A stretch of DNA of 59,270 nt. Origin: Phycisphaerales bacterium (GTDB lineage Bacteria; Planctomycetota; Phycisphaerae; Phycisphaerales; SM1A02). The stretch spans positions 1 to 59,270 of the forward strand of contig JAKVBX010000022.1 of NCBI GenBank assembly GCA_022446795.1, given 5' to 3'. The notes beneath the pieces are model-generated. The model was given only the letters and a program-made list of their open reading frames with translations, made no database searches and was not told the DNA's origin. Positions within the stretch are counted from its first letter, which is position 1, and each line of letters opens with the position of its first letter. Positions 26,298-34,888 of the stretch are shown here, one piece after another. Made by a program: the position numbers and the translations under genes.

Positions 26298-26344
26298 ACG
26301 TCGGGCGTTCTTTCGTTCCACGGCGGGTGATCCGGTTGTCCGGG

Positions 26345-26350
26345 TACCAT
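26345..26350 (+). promoter_or_regulatory. Probable -10 element of the polyprenyl-phosphate sugar transferase (leaderless)
   Basis: TACCAT is followed by six bases and the ATG at 26357, with no Shine-Dalgarno. Confidence 0.45.
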
Positions 26351-26356
26351 TGACGC

Positions 26357-27502
26357 ATGGTCTGGCCCGTACTGGTGCTCCTGCCCGTTGCGTTCATCGT
26401 GAGTGTCATCCTGACGATGTTCCTGGTCCGAGTGGGCCATGGCCTCGGCACTCTTGATTCGCCTGGTGCCAGTGGACACGCCAAGGCCATCCGCCAGGTG
26501 CCCAACATCGGAGGAATCGCGATTGCCTGGCCGCTCATCGGGGCCATGCTCGGGGGACTCGTACTCGTCTTCGTGGCCTGGGACTTCCTGGTCTCGATCG
26601 TGCCGTCGCTGGAAGCCTACGAGGCCCGCCTGGATGACACGACGCCGACCGTCCTGGCCTTCGCCATTGGCGTGCTCGTGCTTCACGTGATGGGGTTCAT
26701 CGACGATCGACGCAGTGTCGGTCCCTGGCCCAAGCTCCTGGTCCAGGTCGGCGTGGCCGCCGCGCTCTCGATCTGGTTCGATGTCCGCCTGCTGCGGATG
26801 ATCGATGAGCCGCTGGGCATCGGGTCGGTGCCCAGCGTGATCATCACGGTCGTCTGGATCGTGATCATCACCAATGCCATCAACTTCCTCGACAACATGG
26901 ACGGCCTCGCGGGTGGCGTCGGGGCCATTGCTGGCCTGTTCCTGATGACGGCTGCATTGTTGAACGACCAGTGGTTCATCGCGGCCACGCTGGCCGTGCT
27001 GGTTGGTTCGATCGCCGGGTTCCTGGTCTTCAACATGCCTCCAGCGAAGATCTTCATGGGCGACTCGGGCTCACTGGTGATCGGCTTCGCCCTGGCGGTG
27101 CTGGTCGCCCGCACGACCTTCTACAACCCGGAAGAGAACGGCACGGGTCTCGGGTCCGGCTGGTATGGACTGTTCATGCCCGTGGCGATCCTCGCCGTGC
27201 CGCTGTACGACCTTGTGACGGTGAGCGTCCTGCGCATCTGCCAGGGCCGCAGTCCGCTGGTGGGCGACCAGCAGCACTATTCCCATCGACTCGTCTCCCG
27301 CGGGCTCTCGCCCCGTGGCGCCGTACTCGTGATCTGGTGCGTGGCCGCCGTGACTGGAATTGCCGGTGTGTCATTGGCCCACCTGGCGCCATGGCAGGCC
27401 ATTCTCGTCGGGGTCCAGGTGGTGTTGATCCTCGTGATGCTGGGCGTGCTGGAACACGCCAGCCGCGGCGCCACTGTGGGGAGGCGTGATGAGCAACGCT
27501 GA
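26357..27502 (+). CDS. Polyprenyl-phosphate N-acetylhexosamine-1-phosphate transferase (MraY/WecA family)
   Basis: The 381-residue integral membrane enzyme moves a sugar-1-phosphate from a UDP-sugar onto undecaprenyl phosphate, starting assembly of a surface polysaccharide or similar glycan. The family marks are the N-terminal LDSPGASGHAKAIRQVPNIG, the aspartate pair in MGFIDDRRS, NAINFLDNMDGLAGG and FMGDSGSL, with about ten membrane helices. It lacks the MraY-specific peptidoglycan context, so WecA-like is more likely than MraY. The gene overlaps the following ligase-like gene by 14 bases, indicating translational coupling. Confidence 0.9.
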   Translation: MVWPVLVLLPVAFIVSVILTMFLVRVGHGLGTLDSPGASGHAKAIRQVPNIGGIAIAWPLIGAMLGGLVLVFVAWDFLVSIVPSLEAYEARLDDTTPTVLAFAIGVLVLHVMGFIDDRRSVGPWPKLLVQVGVAAALSIWFDVRLLRMIDEPLGIGSVPSVIITVVWIVIITNAINFLDNMDGLAGGVGAIAGLFLMTAALLNDQWFIAATLAVLVGSIAGFLVFNMPPAKIFMGDSGSLVIGFALAVLVARTTFYNPEENGTGLGSGWYGLFMPVAILAVPLYDLVTVSVLRICQGRSPLVGDQQHYSHRLVSRGLSPRGAVLVIWCVAAVTGIAGVSLAHLAPWQAILVGVQVVLILVMLGVLEHASRGATVGRRDEQR

Positions 27503-29723
27503 GAAGCCTGAACTGGATCGCCAACCGCCTGCGCAGGGCTTCGGGATGGCGTTGTTCGGGACGGTCGTGATCGCGGGCACCGTGGTGATCCGGATGTCGA
27601 ATGCCGCGATCACCTTCTCGTGGTTCGACGTTGATCCGATGACGGTCGATGCCGCAGCCGTCGGGCTGCTGCCGGGCTTCCGGCTGTGGCTTGATGCCAT
27701 CATGCTCCTTGGTGCGGCACTGATCCTGGCCGCCCATGCTCGGCAACGGATCCCGGCGTGTGGTTGGGTGCTGCTGCTGGCCGTGATTCCCATTCCGCTG
27801 CTGCTGTGGCACGGGTGGGGAGATCCGGTTGACCTGGAACAAGGAAGTCTCTGGATTGCGTCCGTGATTTCCGCTGTTGCCCTTGCGCATGCCGCATTGG
27901 ATGCCCGACTGCGGGCGATCGGCACCTGCATCGTGCTGGGGGGCCTGGCGTTGGTGCTGGTTCGAGCCGTCTCCCAGGTGGCCTGGGATATTCCCGCGAC
28001 GATCGCGTGGTTCGAGGCCAATCGCGAGGAGACGCTGGCGATGCGCGGACTGGAGCCGGGCTCATCAGCGGCATTGGTCTTCGAGCGTCGACTGCGTGGG
28101 GCCGCACCGACGGCCTGGTTCACGACGGCGAACCTGCTGGCGAGCGTCATGGCGGCCGGTGCCTCGGCCTGGTTGGCCATCACCATCGCTTCGGTTCGAG
28201 CGAAGTTGACCTCCGGCGTGTCGGGCCTGTGCGCGCTCCTGGCCGTGGCCATGGCGGCCATGGTGATTGCATCGGGATCACGCGGTGGAATCGTCGTGTT
28301 GGTCATCGGCGTGTGCTTCGTCGTGGCGAGCGTCTGCTGGTCCCGGTGGTCACGTGTCGGTGGACTGGTGGCCGTGTCGCTTGTGCTCCTGGCCTTGCTG
28401 GCCGCGCCGCTGTCGGGCCTGCTGGGCGACCTGCCCGGGACGCGCAGCCTTCTCATTCGCAACGGGTATGTCACGGGCGCAGCCGACATCGTGATGGAGT
28501 CACCCCTGGCCGGGGTGGGGCCCGGCGGTTTCCGCGAGGCCTGGTTGACGGCCCGATCGCCGGAGAGCCCGGAGGAGATCGACTCGCCCCATGCCATGCC
28601 CTGGGACTGGGCCGCGGCCATCGGTGTCGCGTCACTGGCGTGGATGGCGTTGGTCCTGGCCGCCCTCTGGTGGTCAAGTCGATCGTGTCGACCGACGTTG
28701 TTGTCGACCGAGGCGTGGCCGTTGTGTCGTATTACCTTCTCCGCCGCCGCATTGATCGTGGGCTTCGGCCTGGCACGCACGCAGATGCTGGAAGTCATCA
28801 CCATGGGTTCGGCGGTCGCCTTCTTCCGCATCCTGGGCTGGTTGTTGTTCATCGCCCTGGCCGGGTTCCTGGGATGGCTCTGGAAGCGGGCCGAGACCGG
28901 TATCACCTGGGGATTGTGCGCGGCGGCTGTCGTGTTGGTCATCCATGCGCAAGTGGAGATGACCATCGAGCAGGCCACGACAGCCCCCTGGTTGCTCGCG
29001 GTCCTGGGCCTGGCGGCGCCCATACGATCACAAGGCGAGGAGACCGCTTCACGATCCCCCGGGGTGATGATCGCGGGGCTCAGCGCCGGTGTTGCTGCCG
29101 CGTTGGCGATCCTGGTCGTCATCATCGGGGCCTGGCCGGCGACGTCCGCCCAGCGGGCCGAGCGTGTCCATGGGATGCTGATCAACTCGGGCCGGTCCCT
29201 GGACAACACGTCAGGACTGGTGACGCTGTCGGGACGGGAATCAGCCGCTGATGGACTGCTGGAAGCGGCGGCGATCCGCGATGATGATCGTCTTCGATTC
29301 GTCGCGGCCGAGCAGTTGCTGGCCGGTCTTTCCCTCGCGATGCAGGCGACCACACCGCCGTCGGAAACACAGGCCGAGGCGGCCCGTCAACGCGCGTTCA
29401 ACATCGCCATGGACGTCTTCGACCGGACGGGTTCCGTGCCGGCTGGTCAACTGGCGGTCACGGTCATGATGGGCTCCGGCGATGCCGCGGACCTGGCCAA
29501 GGCCGTGATCGTGGCGGAGCGGGTGGCGGCGGCGGACCCGGCTGGCCTGTGGTCGAACCGTCACCTTGCGGATGCGCTCTGGGAATCCGGTGAGCGGGAC
29601 GTGGCCGCCGGGGTCTACCAGCGGGTGCTGGAATTGAATGCGGCCCGCACGATCGATCCGCTGCGTCAACTGTCGGACGCGGATCGCACGCTGATCGAGG
29701 AACGCGCTCGCTGGTCGCCCTGA
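27489..29723 (+). CDS. O-antigen ligase/polymerase-like membrane protein
   Basis: The 744-residue protein has about a dozen hydrophobic helices spread through residues 15-540 and a C-terminal soluble, mainly helical region (about 550-744). In the middle, SPLAGVGPGGFREAWL resembles the GxGxGnF segment of Wzy_C/WaaL-type O-antigen ligases and polymerases. The C-terminal helices may form TPR-like hairpins. Directly downstream of a polyprenyl-phosphate sugar transferase, a role in extending or ligating a lipid-linked glycan is likely, though the assignment rests on one motif and topology. The ATG at 27489 is chosen after a GGGGAGG; a GTG one codon earlier is also possible. It ends six bases from dsbD on the other strand. 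Confidence 0.7.
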   Translation: MSNAEKPELDRQPPAQGFGMALFGTVVIAGTVVIRMSNAAITFSWFDVDPMTVDAAAVGLLPGFRLWLDAIMLLGAALILAAHARQRIPACGWVLLLAVIPIPLLLWHGWGDPVDLEQGSLWIASVISAVALAHAALDARLRAIGTCIVLGGLALVLVRAVSQVAWDIPATIAWFEANREETLAMRGLEPGSSAALVFERRLRGAAPTAWFTTANLLASVMAAGASAWLAITIASVRAKLTSGVSGLCALLAVAMAAMVIASGSRGGIVVLVIGVCFVVASVCWSRWSRVGGLVAVSLVLLALLAAPLSGLLGDLPGTRSLLIRNGYVTGAADIVMESPLAGVGPGGFREAWLTARSPESPEEIDSPHAMPWDWAAAIGVASLAWMALVLAALWWSSRSCRPTLLSTEAWPLCRITFSAAALIVGFGLARTQMLEVITMGSAVAFFRILGWLLFIALAGFLGWLWKRAETGITWGLCAAAVVLVIHAQVEMTIEQATTAPWLLAVLGLAAPIRSQGEETASRSPGVMIAGLSAGVAAALAILVVIIGAWPATSAQRAERVHGMLINSGRSLDNTSGLVTLSGRESAADGLLEAAAIRDDDRLRFVAAEQLLAGLSLAMQATTPPSETQAEAARQRAFNIAMDVFDRTGSVPAGQLAVTVMMGSGDAADLAKAVIVAERVAAADPAGLWSNRHLADALWESGERDVAAGVYQRVLELNAARTIDPLRQLSDADRTLIEERARWSP

Positions 29724-29729
29724 CCGCCA

Positions 29730-31694
29730 CTACTTCCTGGCGTCATCGACGGCTTCGACCACCTGTTCGACGGTGTAGAAGTCACCTTCGAACACGATGT
29801 CACCATCGGGCTTGAACACCAGCAGCAGTGGAATGCGCAGCCCGCCGACGGCGGCGAGCATGTCGTTGCCCGCTTCGTTGTTTCCGGTCAGGTCGACCTT
29901 CATCGGGACGACCCCGGGTTCCTTGAGCAGCTTGACCACCGTGTCCGAGGCGAGGACGGATTGTTCCAGCGCCTTGCAGTTCAGGCACCACTCGGCGGTG
30001 AACTCCATGACCACGATGTTGCCTTCATCCTTGGTCTGCGTGAATCGCTCCGGCGTGTAGTACACCCAGTCGATCGGTCCCTTCTGGGTCAGCGTGATGC
30101 CGCCCAGGATCGCCGCGGCCAGGAGCAGCATGCCGATGCCTCCGAAGATCACGCGGTTGCCAGTTCGCTTCGTGATCTGCATCGTCCGGATGATCAACCA
30201 GCCCGAGGCCAGCATGATCACGGCGGCGACGATCCACAGGTAGAACCGGCTGGGCGGCTCCGGTGGCGTGACCAGCATGCCGCTGATACCGACACCGATG
30301 AAGTAGGCCGCGGCGGCGAGCATCAACAGGCCCATGACCTGCTTGATCAACTCGCTGGCCGGTCCAGCCTTGGGCATCTTGTTGGTCAGCTTCGGGAAGA
30401 TGCTGAGGAAGAGGTATGGCAGTGCCATGCCGATGCCGACGGCGGCAAATGTCACCAGGGCCGTGAGCACCGGCTCACCAGCCGCCCAGGCCATGGCAGC
30501 ACCCATGAACGGCGCCGTGCACGGCGTCGACAGAATGGCCGTCATGATGCCGAACAGGAAAGAGCCCCAGATCGTGTCGTGACTGGGGTTGAACATGTAG
30601 AGCTTGCCGGGCAGTTGCAGGGTGAACATCCCGCACATGCCGATGGCGAGGATGGCGATCAACACGCCGACGCTGATCGTGAACGCGGGGTATTGGAACA
30701 GCTGGTTCGTCGCTGTGAACTCGGTGAACACCTTGATGGCGACACCCAGGCCCAGCCAGAAGGCCACGATGCCGATGGCCATCGCGACCCCCAGGACAAT
30801 CGTCCGTCCCCGGTTCTTGGATCCACCGCTGAGCGACATGATCTTCAGGGGAATGACGGGCAGCACGCAGGGCGTGAAGTTCAGCAGAAGGCCGCCGATG
30901 GCCGCCACGATCAGGAAGACGATCATGCCCCAGGTGCTGGCGGTGTCGAGCGAGAACTCCAGTCCGAACGTGTCGAAGTCGACGAACTCGGCATCGGCAT
31001 TCAGTTCGCTGAAGACCGCCGGGTTGAAGCCGCCGAAGATCGTGCTGTCGGGCCGGGCCGTTGGATTGGCCTGCATGGCTTCCAGCGAGACGATCTCGAC
31101 CGTGACCGGGATCCCGTACTCGTCCCAGTCGCTGCCCATGTCGGGCAGGGGGGTGGGCGCGAGGCAGGACGTGTCATCGCAGACCTGGAAGACCGGCTTG
31201 ATGGTCAGCGTGGCGGATCCCAGCGGCGCATCCATGGGAATCGTGACCGGGACGTAGGCGATCGCCTTCCCTTCGAACACCGAGTAGGGCACCGGGTCGC
31301 CGGTGAAGGTGACCTTGATCTCGTGGGTCTCGGGCCACTGGATGTACCGGGGGTGCGCCTGGAGGGGACTGTCGGCGGGTTCGAAGAACAGCTCCGTCTT
31401 GTAATAGTCCGACGGGTCGCCCAGCTCGGGTGGAACTACCGGGTCATTGGTATGGATATGCCAGCCGGCGTCGTGGTCGAAGATCACGGCGATGACCAGG
31501 TCCTCGCCAGGCACGGCCCGCTCGGAATCCGGGATGGCCTGGACGCGGACGCGATCCCGCGAGTCATAGAACTGGGGCGTGCTGTCGGGTGCGGCCTGGC
31601 CGGGAAGGCCAAGACCGGGGAACCCCCCGGAGTCACCGGTTGGTCCCGCCAGGGCGATCGGGGCGAACAGGGTCAGGAGCAGCGTGGCGATCAT
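29730..31694 (-). CDS. dsbD: DsbD-type thiol:disulfide interchange protein
   Basis: The 654-residue inner membrane protein carries electrons from cytoplasmic thioredoxin to periplasmic proteins. All three DsbD parts are seen: a signal peptide (MIATLLLTLFAPIALAG) with the periplasmic alpha domain holding the Cys pair VCDDTSCLAP; an eight-helix CcdA-like core with NFTPCVLPVIPLKI and STPCTAPFMGA; and a thioredoxin-like gamma domain with TAEWCLNCK. The start at 31694 gives a clean signal peptide; the frame is open further upstream without support. The usual DsbD is near 560 residues, so the periplasmic domain here is enlarged. The 188-base gap to fliM is divergent and I see no clear element in it beyond a TACACC hexamer toward fliM. 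Confidence 0.92.
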   Translation of the reverse strand: MIATLLLTLFAPIALAGPTGDSGGFPGLGLPGQAAPDSTPQFYDSRDRVRVQAIPDSERAVPGEDLVIAVIFDHDAGWHIHTNDPVVPPELGDPSDYYKTELFFEPADSPLQAHPRYIQWPETHEIKVTFTGDPVPYSVFEGKAIAYVPVTIPMDAPLGSATLTIKPVFQVCDDTSCLAPTPLPDMGSDWDEYGIPVTVEIVSLEAMQANPTARPDSTIFGGFNPAVFSELNADAEFVDFDTFGLEFSLDTASTWGMIVFLIVAAIGGLLLNFTPCVLPVIPLKIMSLSGGSKNRGRTIVLGVAMAIGIVAFWLGLGVAIKVFTEFTATNQLFQYPAFTISVGVLIAILAIGMCGMFTLQLPGKLYMFNPSHDTIWGSFLFGIMTAILSTPCTAPFMGAAMAWAAGEPVLTALVTFAAVGIGMALPYLFLSIFPKLTNKMPKAGPASELIKQVMGLLMLAAAAYFIGVGISGMLVTPPEPPSRFYLWIVAAVIMLASGWLIIRTMQITKRTGNRVIFGGIGMLLLAAAILGGITLTQKGPIDWVYYTPERFTQTKDEGNIVVMEFTAEWCLNCKALEQSVLASDTVVKLLKEPGVVPMKVDLTGNNEAGNDMLAAVGGLRIPLLLVFKPDGDIVFEGDFYTVEQVVEAVDDARK

Positions 31695-31882
31695 GGTTCT
31701 TCTGGATCCTCTGTTTCCGGGGCCGGGGCCCGTGGTCGAGGGCGAAGGAGAGGCTCGCGAGAAGACTTGGTTCGCGTGGAACTCAAGCAGGGTTCCCGTG
31801 CCTTCCGATAAGTCAGAAGCATACACCCGCCCCGGCGTCGGCGGCCGCATTTCCCGGGGCGTGGTGGCAGCGAGATCGAACC

Positions 31883-32905
31883 GTGTCCAACTCCCTCCAT
31901 CGCCATGAACGTCCAAGCCCGGAATCGGAGGGAATCTGCACCCTGCACCCGTCATCTGACGAGGGCGTGCTCTATGCCCTGGGGGGGCGGACCGCCGCCC
32001 GGCCAGCGATCCGGCCCTATGACTTCAAGCGGCCGGAGCGGATGAGCCAGGACCAGTTGCGGTCCTTGAAATCACTCCATGAGAGCTTCGCCCGCAACTA
32101 CGGCGGCCAACTCACTGGCATGAGCCGGATGATCGTGGATATCGAGATCGAGGCGGCTGAGCAGATTTCCTACGCCGAGTACATCGGTGGGCTGGGGAAT
32201 CCGACGTGCTTCGCGACTGTCCGGGCGCCCGAGTTGGGTGGCCGGTTGGTCCTGGAGATGTCCCGAGAGGTCTATTACCCGCTCATTGAACGACTGCTGG
32301 GTGGTGATGTCCACGGTTCCATCATTCCAAGCCGTGCCCTGACCACCATCGAGGCCCGCCTGGCCCGATCCGTGTTGCATCGAGCGATGCAGCCGCTCCA
32401 CGAGGCCTGGTCCGGACTGAGAGCGGTCAACTTCGCCATCGACACCGTCGAAGCCAATCCACAGATCGCCCAGATCGTCTCGCCCAACGAGGTCGTCCTG
32501 GCCATGCGATTCCGGGTGGGGCTGTCTGGTGGCGGAGGGACCATGAGCCTCTGCCTGCCCTATACCCTTGTGGAGACACTGGTTGACGACCTGGGATCCC
32601 GATCCTGGACGACGACCGGCGACGCGGGGCAACCCGGTCACCAGGTGCCTGCTGTCCGGGAGCGGTTGACCGAGGCCGCGGTGAAAGTCTCTGCGGTCCT
32701 GGCATCCACGACGATCACGCTCTCCGAACTCCGCTCGATGCAGCCAGGTGATGTGGTGGTCACAGGCGTGCCAACCACGGCTCCTGCGACCATTTGCGTC
32801 GAGGGTCGGGCCAAGTTCCATGCCACGCAGGGGCAGCACGGCGGCCGCCGGGCGGTCCAGGTCCTCGGTCCCATGATGGGATCAGGCATCGATCAGCCGG
32901 GCTGA
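31883..32905 (+). CDS. fliM: Flagellar motor switch protein FliM
   Basis: FliM forms the C-ring that sets flagellar rotation direction and binds phosphorylated CheY. The start of the middle domain AIRPYDFKRPERMSQDQLRSLKSLHESFARN is unmistakable, followed by IEIEAAEQISYAEYI and a C-terminal SpoA domain (LSELRSMQPGDVVV). No ATG precedes the homology. The GTG at 31883 gives 340 residues, close to the usual 334; a CTG at 31943 preceded by GGAGGGA, or a GTG at 31967, are alternatives. The N-terminal CheY-binding LSQDEIDALL is present only as a poor match (SSDEGVLYAL). No other flagellar gene is in the window. The start is the uncertain part. Confidence 0.85.
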   Translation: MSNSLHRHERPSPESEGICTLHPSSDEGVLYALGGRTAARPAIRPYDFKRPERMSQDQLRSLKSLHESFARNYGGQLTGMSRMIVDIEIEAAEQISYAEYIGGLGNPTCFATVRAPELGGRLVLEMSREVYYPLIERLLGGDVHGSIIPSRALTTIEARLARSVLHRAMQPLHEAWSGLRAVNFAIDTVEANPQIAQIVSPNEVVLAMRFRVGLSGGGGTMSLCLPYTLVETLVDDLGSRSWTTTGDAGQPGHQVPAVRERLTEAAVKVSAVLASTTITLSELRSMQPGDVVVTGVPTTAPATICVEGRAKFHATQGQHGGRRAVQVLGPMMGSGIDQPG

Positions 32906-32936
32906 AACTCGTTTTTTACTGCCTCAAGGCCGCTTT

Positions 32937-32958
32937 ACCGCCCTCGCGGAAGGGTGGT
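32937..32958 (+). terminator. Hairpin downstream of fliM
   Basis: ACCGCCCT, loop CGCGGA, AGGGTGGT form an eight-pair stem with one G-U. It lies 31 bases after the fliM stop and only a weak T-rich stretch follows. It may terminate fliM transcription; the nusA promoter begins five bases later. Confidence 0.4.
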
Positions 32959-32962
32959 TTGG

Positions 32963-32991
32963 TTGCGGGTCCATGCGGTGCTGGATACAGT
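32963..32991 (+). promoter_or_regulatory. Probable sigma70-type promoter of the nusA-infB operon
   Basis: TTGCGG (32963-32968), an exact 17-base spacer and TACAGT (32986-32991) make the best -35/-10 pair I found in the window. Transcription would begin near 32998, leaving a leader of about 385 bases before nusA. Confidence 0.5.
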
Positions 32992-33057
32992 ACGGGATAC
33001 GTTTTCCCGCCACGGGGCGGGGACGTTGTTGGAACTTGTCTCGTTTGGAGTTTCTCG

Positions 33058-33102
33058 ATGAGTGGCTCCGTGAATCTTGCTGAACACCGTCATGTGGGCT
33101 GA
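33058..33102 (+). CDS. Putative 14-residue leader peptide upstream of nusA
   Basis: ATG at 33058 is preceded by GGAG with a seven-base spacer. The product would be MSGSVNLAEHRHVG and then TGA. It contains two histidines and an arginine but no strong run of one amino acid. It lies about 60 bases downstream of the predicted start of transcription and 160 bases before the hairpins. A real leader peptide is plausible; a chance short frame cannot be excluded. Confidence 0.35.
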   Translation: MSGSVNLAEHRHVG

Positions 33103-33236
33103 TCTGGCCCAAGGCGGTTGTGTTGATTCGATGGGCGTTGGTGTCCATCGGGTCGAGAGTGCAGATGGTCCGCGCCTTGCCCGTCTTCGAGGTGGCATCG
33201 TGGTCTGAGTGAGCGTCCATGTTGACGTTCGCTCGG

Positions 33237-33346
33237 ACGGCACAAGCCGCCGGGCAACCGTGGGCCACGGGCTGGCTGCCGGAAACGGCACGATGCCCGT
33301 GGCTTGTCTCTTTTCGGGAACCGTGGAAACACACCACCACGGTTCC
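33237..33346 (+). promoter_or_regulatory. Structured RNA leader of nusA (three consecutive hairpins)
   Basis: The first element is a small stem CGGC-ACAA-GCCG (33238-33249). The second is GCCACGGGC (33264-33272) pairing with GCCCGTGGC (33295-33303), enclosing an internal loop and an inner stem GCCG-GAAA-CGGC (33278-33289) capped by a GNRA tetraloop, with a T77/A90 pair extending it. The third is GGAACCGTGG (33317-33326) pairing perfectly with CCACGGTTCC (33337-33346) around a ten-base loop. The last stem ends 37 bases before the nusA ATG. This stretch replaces the usual rimP. It may be an attenuator or a feedback site for NusA. The remainder of 33103-33236 shows nothing I can name. Confidence 0.5.
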
Positions 33347-33383
33347 ACACCTGGTACTGATCCTTGGGGAATGGGCAACGAAC

Positions 33384-34820
33384 ATGAATGCCGAGACCAT
33401 CCGAATCATCGACACCATTGCTCGTGATCGGAATATCGAGCGAGAGCTGCTGATCAATGACCTGGAACAGGCCATGATCAGTGCAGCCCGCAAGCACTTC
33501 AACTCTCTTGATGCCGAGGAGTTTCGCTGTCGCATCGATCCGCTCAGCGGTGAGATGCATCTCTGGCGAGCGGATGAAGAAGGCAACTTCAACGAGATTC
33601 CGATTGCCAGCCTCGGTCGCATCCCGGCCCAGACGGCCAAGCAGGTCATGATCCAGCGCTTCCGCGAGGACGAGCGAGCGAGCATTCTCGACGAGTTCTC
33701 CAAGCGGGTCGGCGAGGTCCTGACCGGAACCGCCCATCGCTACGAGGGCGGCGCCCTCGTGGTGCAGGTCGAGCGGACCGAGGGCTTCATGCCGCGGTCT
33801 GAGCAGATCCAGGGCGAGCAGTTTCACCCGGGTGATCGGGTCCGATGCCTGATCAAGGAAGTCCGCGAGGACGGCAGCCGAGTCAAGATCGTGCTGTCTC
33901 GCAGCCATCCCGATTTCATCCGCCGGCTCTTCGAGGCCGAGGTTCCGGAAGTTGCTGAGCACATCATCGAGATCAAGGCGATGGCCCGCGAGGCGGGCTT
34001 CCGCACCAAGATCGCCGTGTCCTCCATTGATTCGAAGGTGGATGCGGTCGGTGCCTGCGTCGGCGTTCGCGGCAGTCGTATCCGAAACATCGTCGACGAG
34101 CTCGGCGGAGAGAAGATCGACATCGTTCGCTGGAACGAATCGAGCCAGGTCCTGATCGCCAATGCCCTGAAGCCGGCCGAGGTGGAGGAAGTCAGTCTCT
34201 GCTTCGAACTGGGACGGGCCACCATCATCGTTCGCGAAGATCAGCTGTCACTGGCCATCGGTCGCCGCGGGCAGAATGTCCGGCTGGCGGCTCGACTGAC
34301 GGGTTGGGACATCGACATCCTGACGCCGGCCGAGTTCGCCAAGAGCCTCGAGACGCTCGAGTCGACCATCCGACCCATCGAGGGTGTCGAGGACGGCATG
34401 CTGGATCGCATGGGTGCGTTGGGCATGATCAGCGTGTTCGATGTCGAGGAAGTCGGCGTCGAAGTGCTCCAGGGCGACGTTGGAATGTCCGAAGAGATCT
34501 CAGCCCGGGTGGCCGAGGTCTGTGCGGAACGGGCCCGCGAGGTTGCCGAGCAGCAGCAGCGTGAGAAGGAAGAGGAAGAGAAGCGCCGGTCCGAGGAAAT
34601 GGCTGCGGCCGATTCCCTGCTGGCGGGCCCGGAGACGGATGCGCCAGCCGAGGCGGCTGCGGATGCGATTCTCGGTGGTGGCCCGGTCGAGACCGGTTCG
34701 AATGACGAGGAAGCCGACGATGGGGCCGGTGCCCCGGGTTCCGAAGTGACTGCCGATGTCGCCAGCGAGGCGACGGAAGGCAGCGAGCAGCACGAGGAGG
34801 ACCCTTCCGCCGCGTCGTGA
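33384..34820 (+). CDS. nusA: Transcription termination/antitermination factor NusA
   Basis: The 478-residue protein binds RNA polymerase and nascent RNA, affecting pausing, termination and antitermination. Order of parts: N-terminal polymerase-binding domain (to about 125), S1 domain (TGTAHRYEGGALVVQVERTEG), KH1 with GVRGSRIRNIVDELGGEKIDI, and KH2 with AIGRRGQNVRLAARLTGWDI. A helical region and a long acidic Glu/Ala/Asp tail (about 400-478) follow, without the paired acidic repeats of E. coli. The ATG at 33384 matches the normal N-terminus (MNAETIRIIDTIARD); the open frame extends upstream through the hairpins. It heads the operon, with infB 68 bases after. Confidence 0.95.
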   Translation: MNAETIRIIDTIARDRNIERELLINDLEQAMISAARKHFNSLDAEEFRCRIDPLSGEMHLWRADEEGNFNEIPIASLGRIPAQTAKQVMIQRFREDERASILDEFSKRVGEVLTGTAHRYEGGALVVQVERTEGFMPRSEQIQGEQFHPGDRVRCLIKEVREDGSRVKIVLSRSHPDFIRRLFEAEVPEVAEHIIEIKAMAREAGFRTKIAVSSIDSKVDAVGACVGVRGSRIRNIVDELGGEKIDIVRWNESSQVLIANALKPAEVEEVSLCFELGRATIIVREDQLSLAIGRRGQNVRLAARLTGWDIDILTPAEFAKSLETLESTIRPIEGVEDGMLDRMGALGMISVFDVEEVGVEVLQGDVGMSEEISARVAEVCAERAREVAEQQQREKEEEEKRRSEEMAAADSLLAGPETDAPAEAAADAILGGGPVETGSNDEEADDGAGAPGSEVTADVASEATEGSEQHEEDPSAAS

Positions 34821-34888
34821 TCGACGTCAGTGGCAGGAAGATGTTCCAGGATCAGGCGTGCCACGCAGGTGGTCGCCAGGAGTAGTCC

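Noticed and set aside
31695-31955. Extended N-terminus of dsbD up to 31955
   Set aside because: The extra residues are low-quality Pro/Gly/Arg sequence that would place the signal peptide inside the protein; the ATG at 31694 gives a normal signal.
32906-33383. Initiator tRNA gene or rimP in the nusA leader, as in E. coli
   Set aside because: No T-loop (GTTCGAATC-like) or cloverleaf arrangement is found, and no frame encodes a RimP-like protein.
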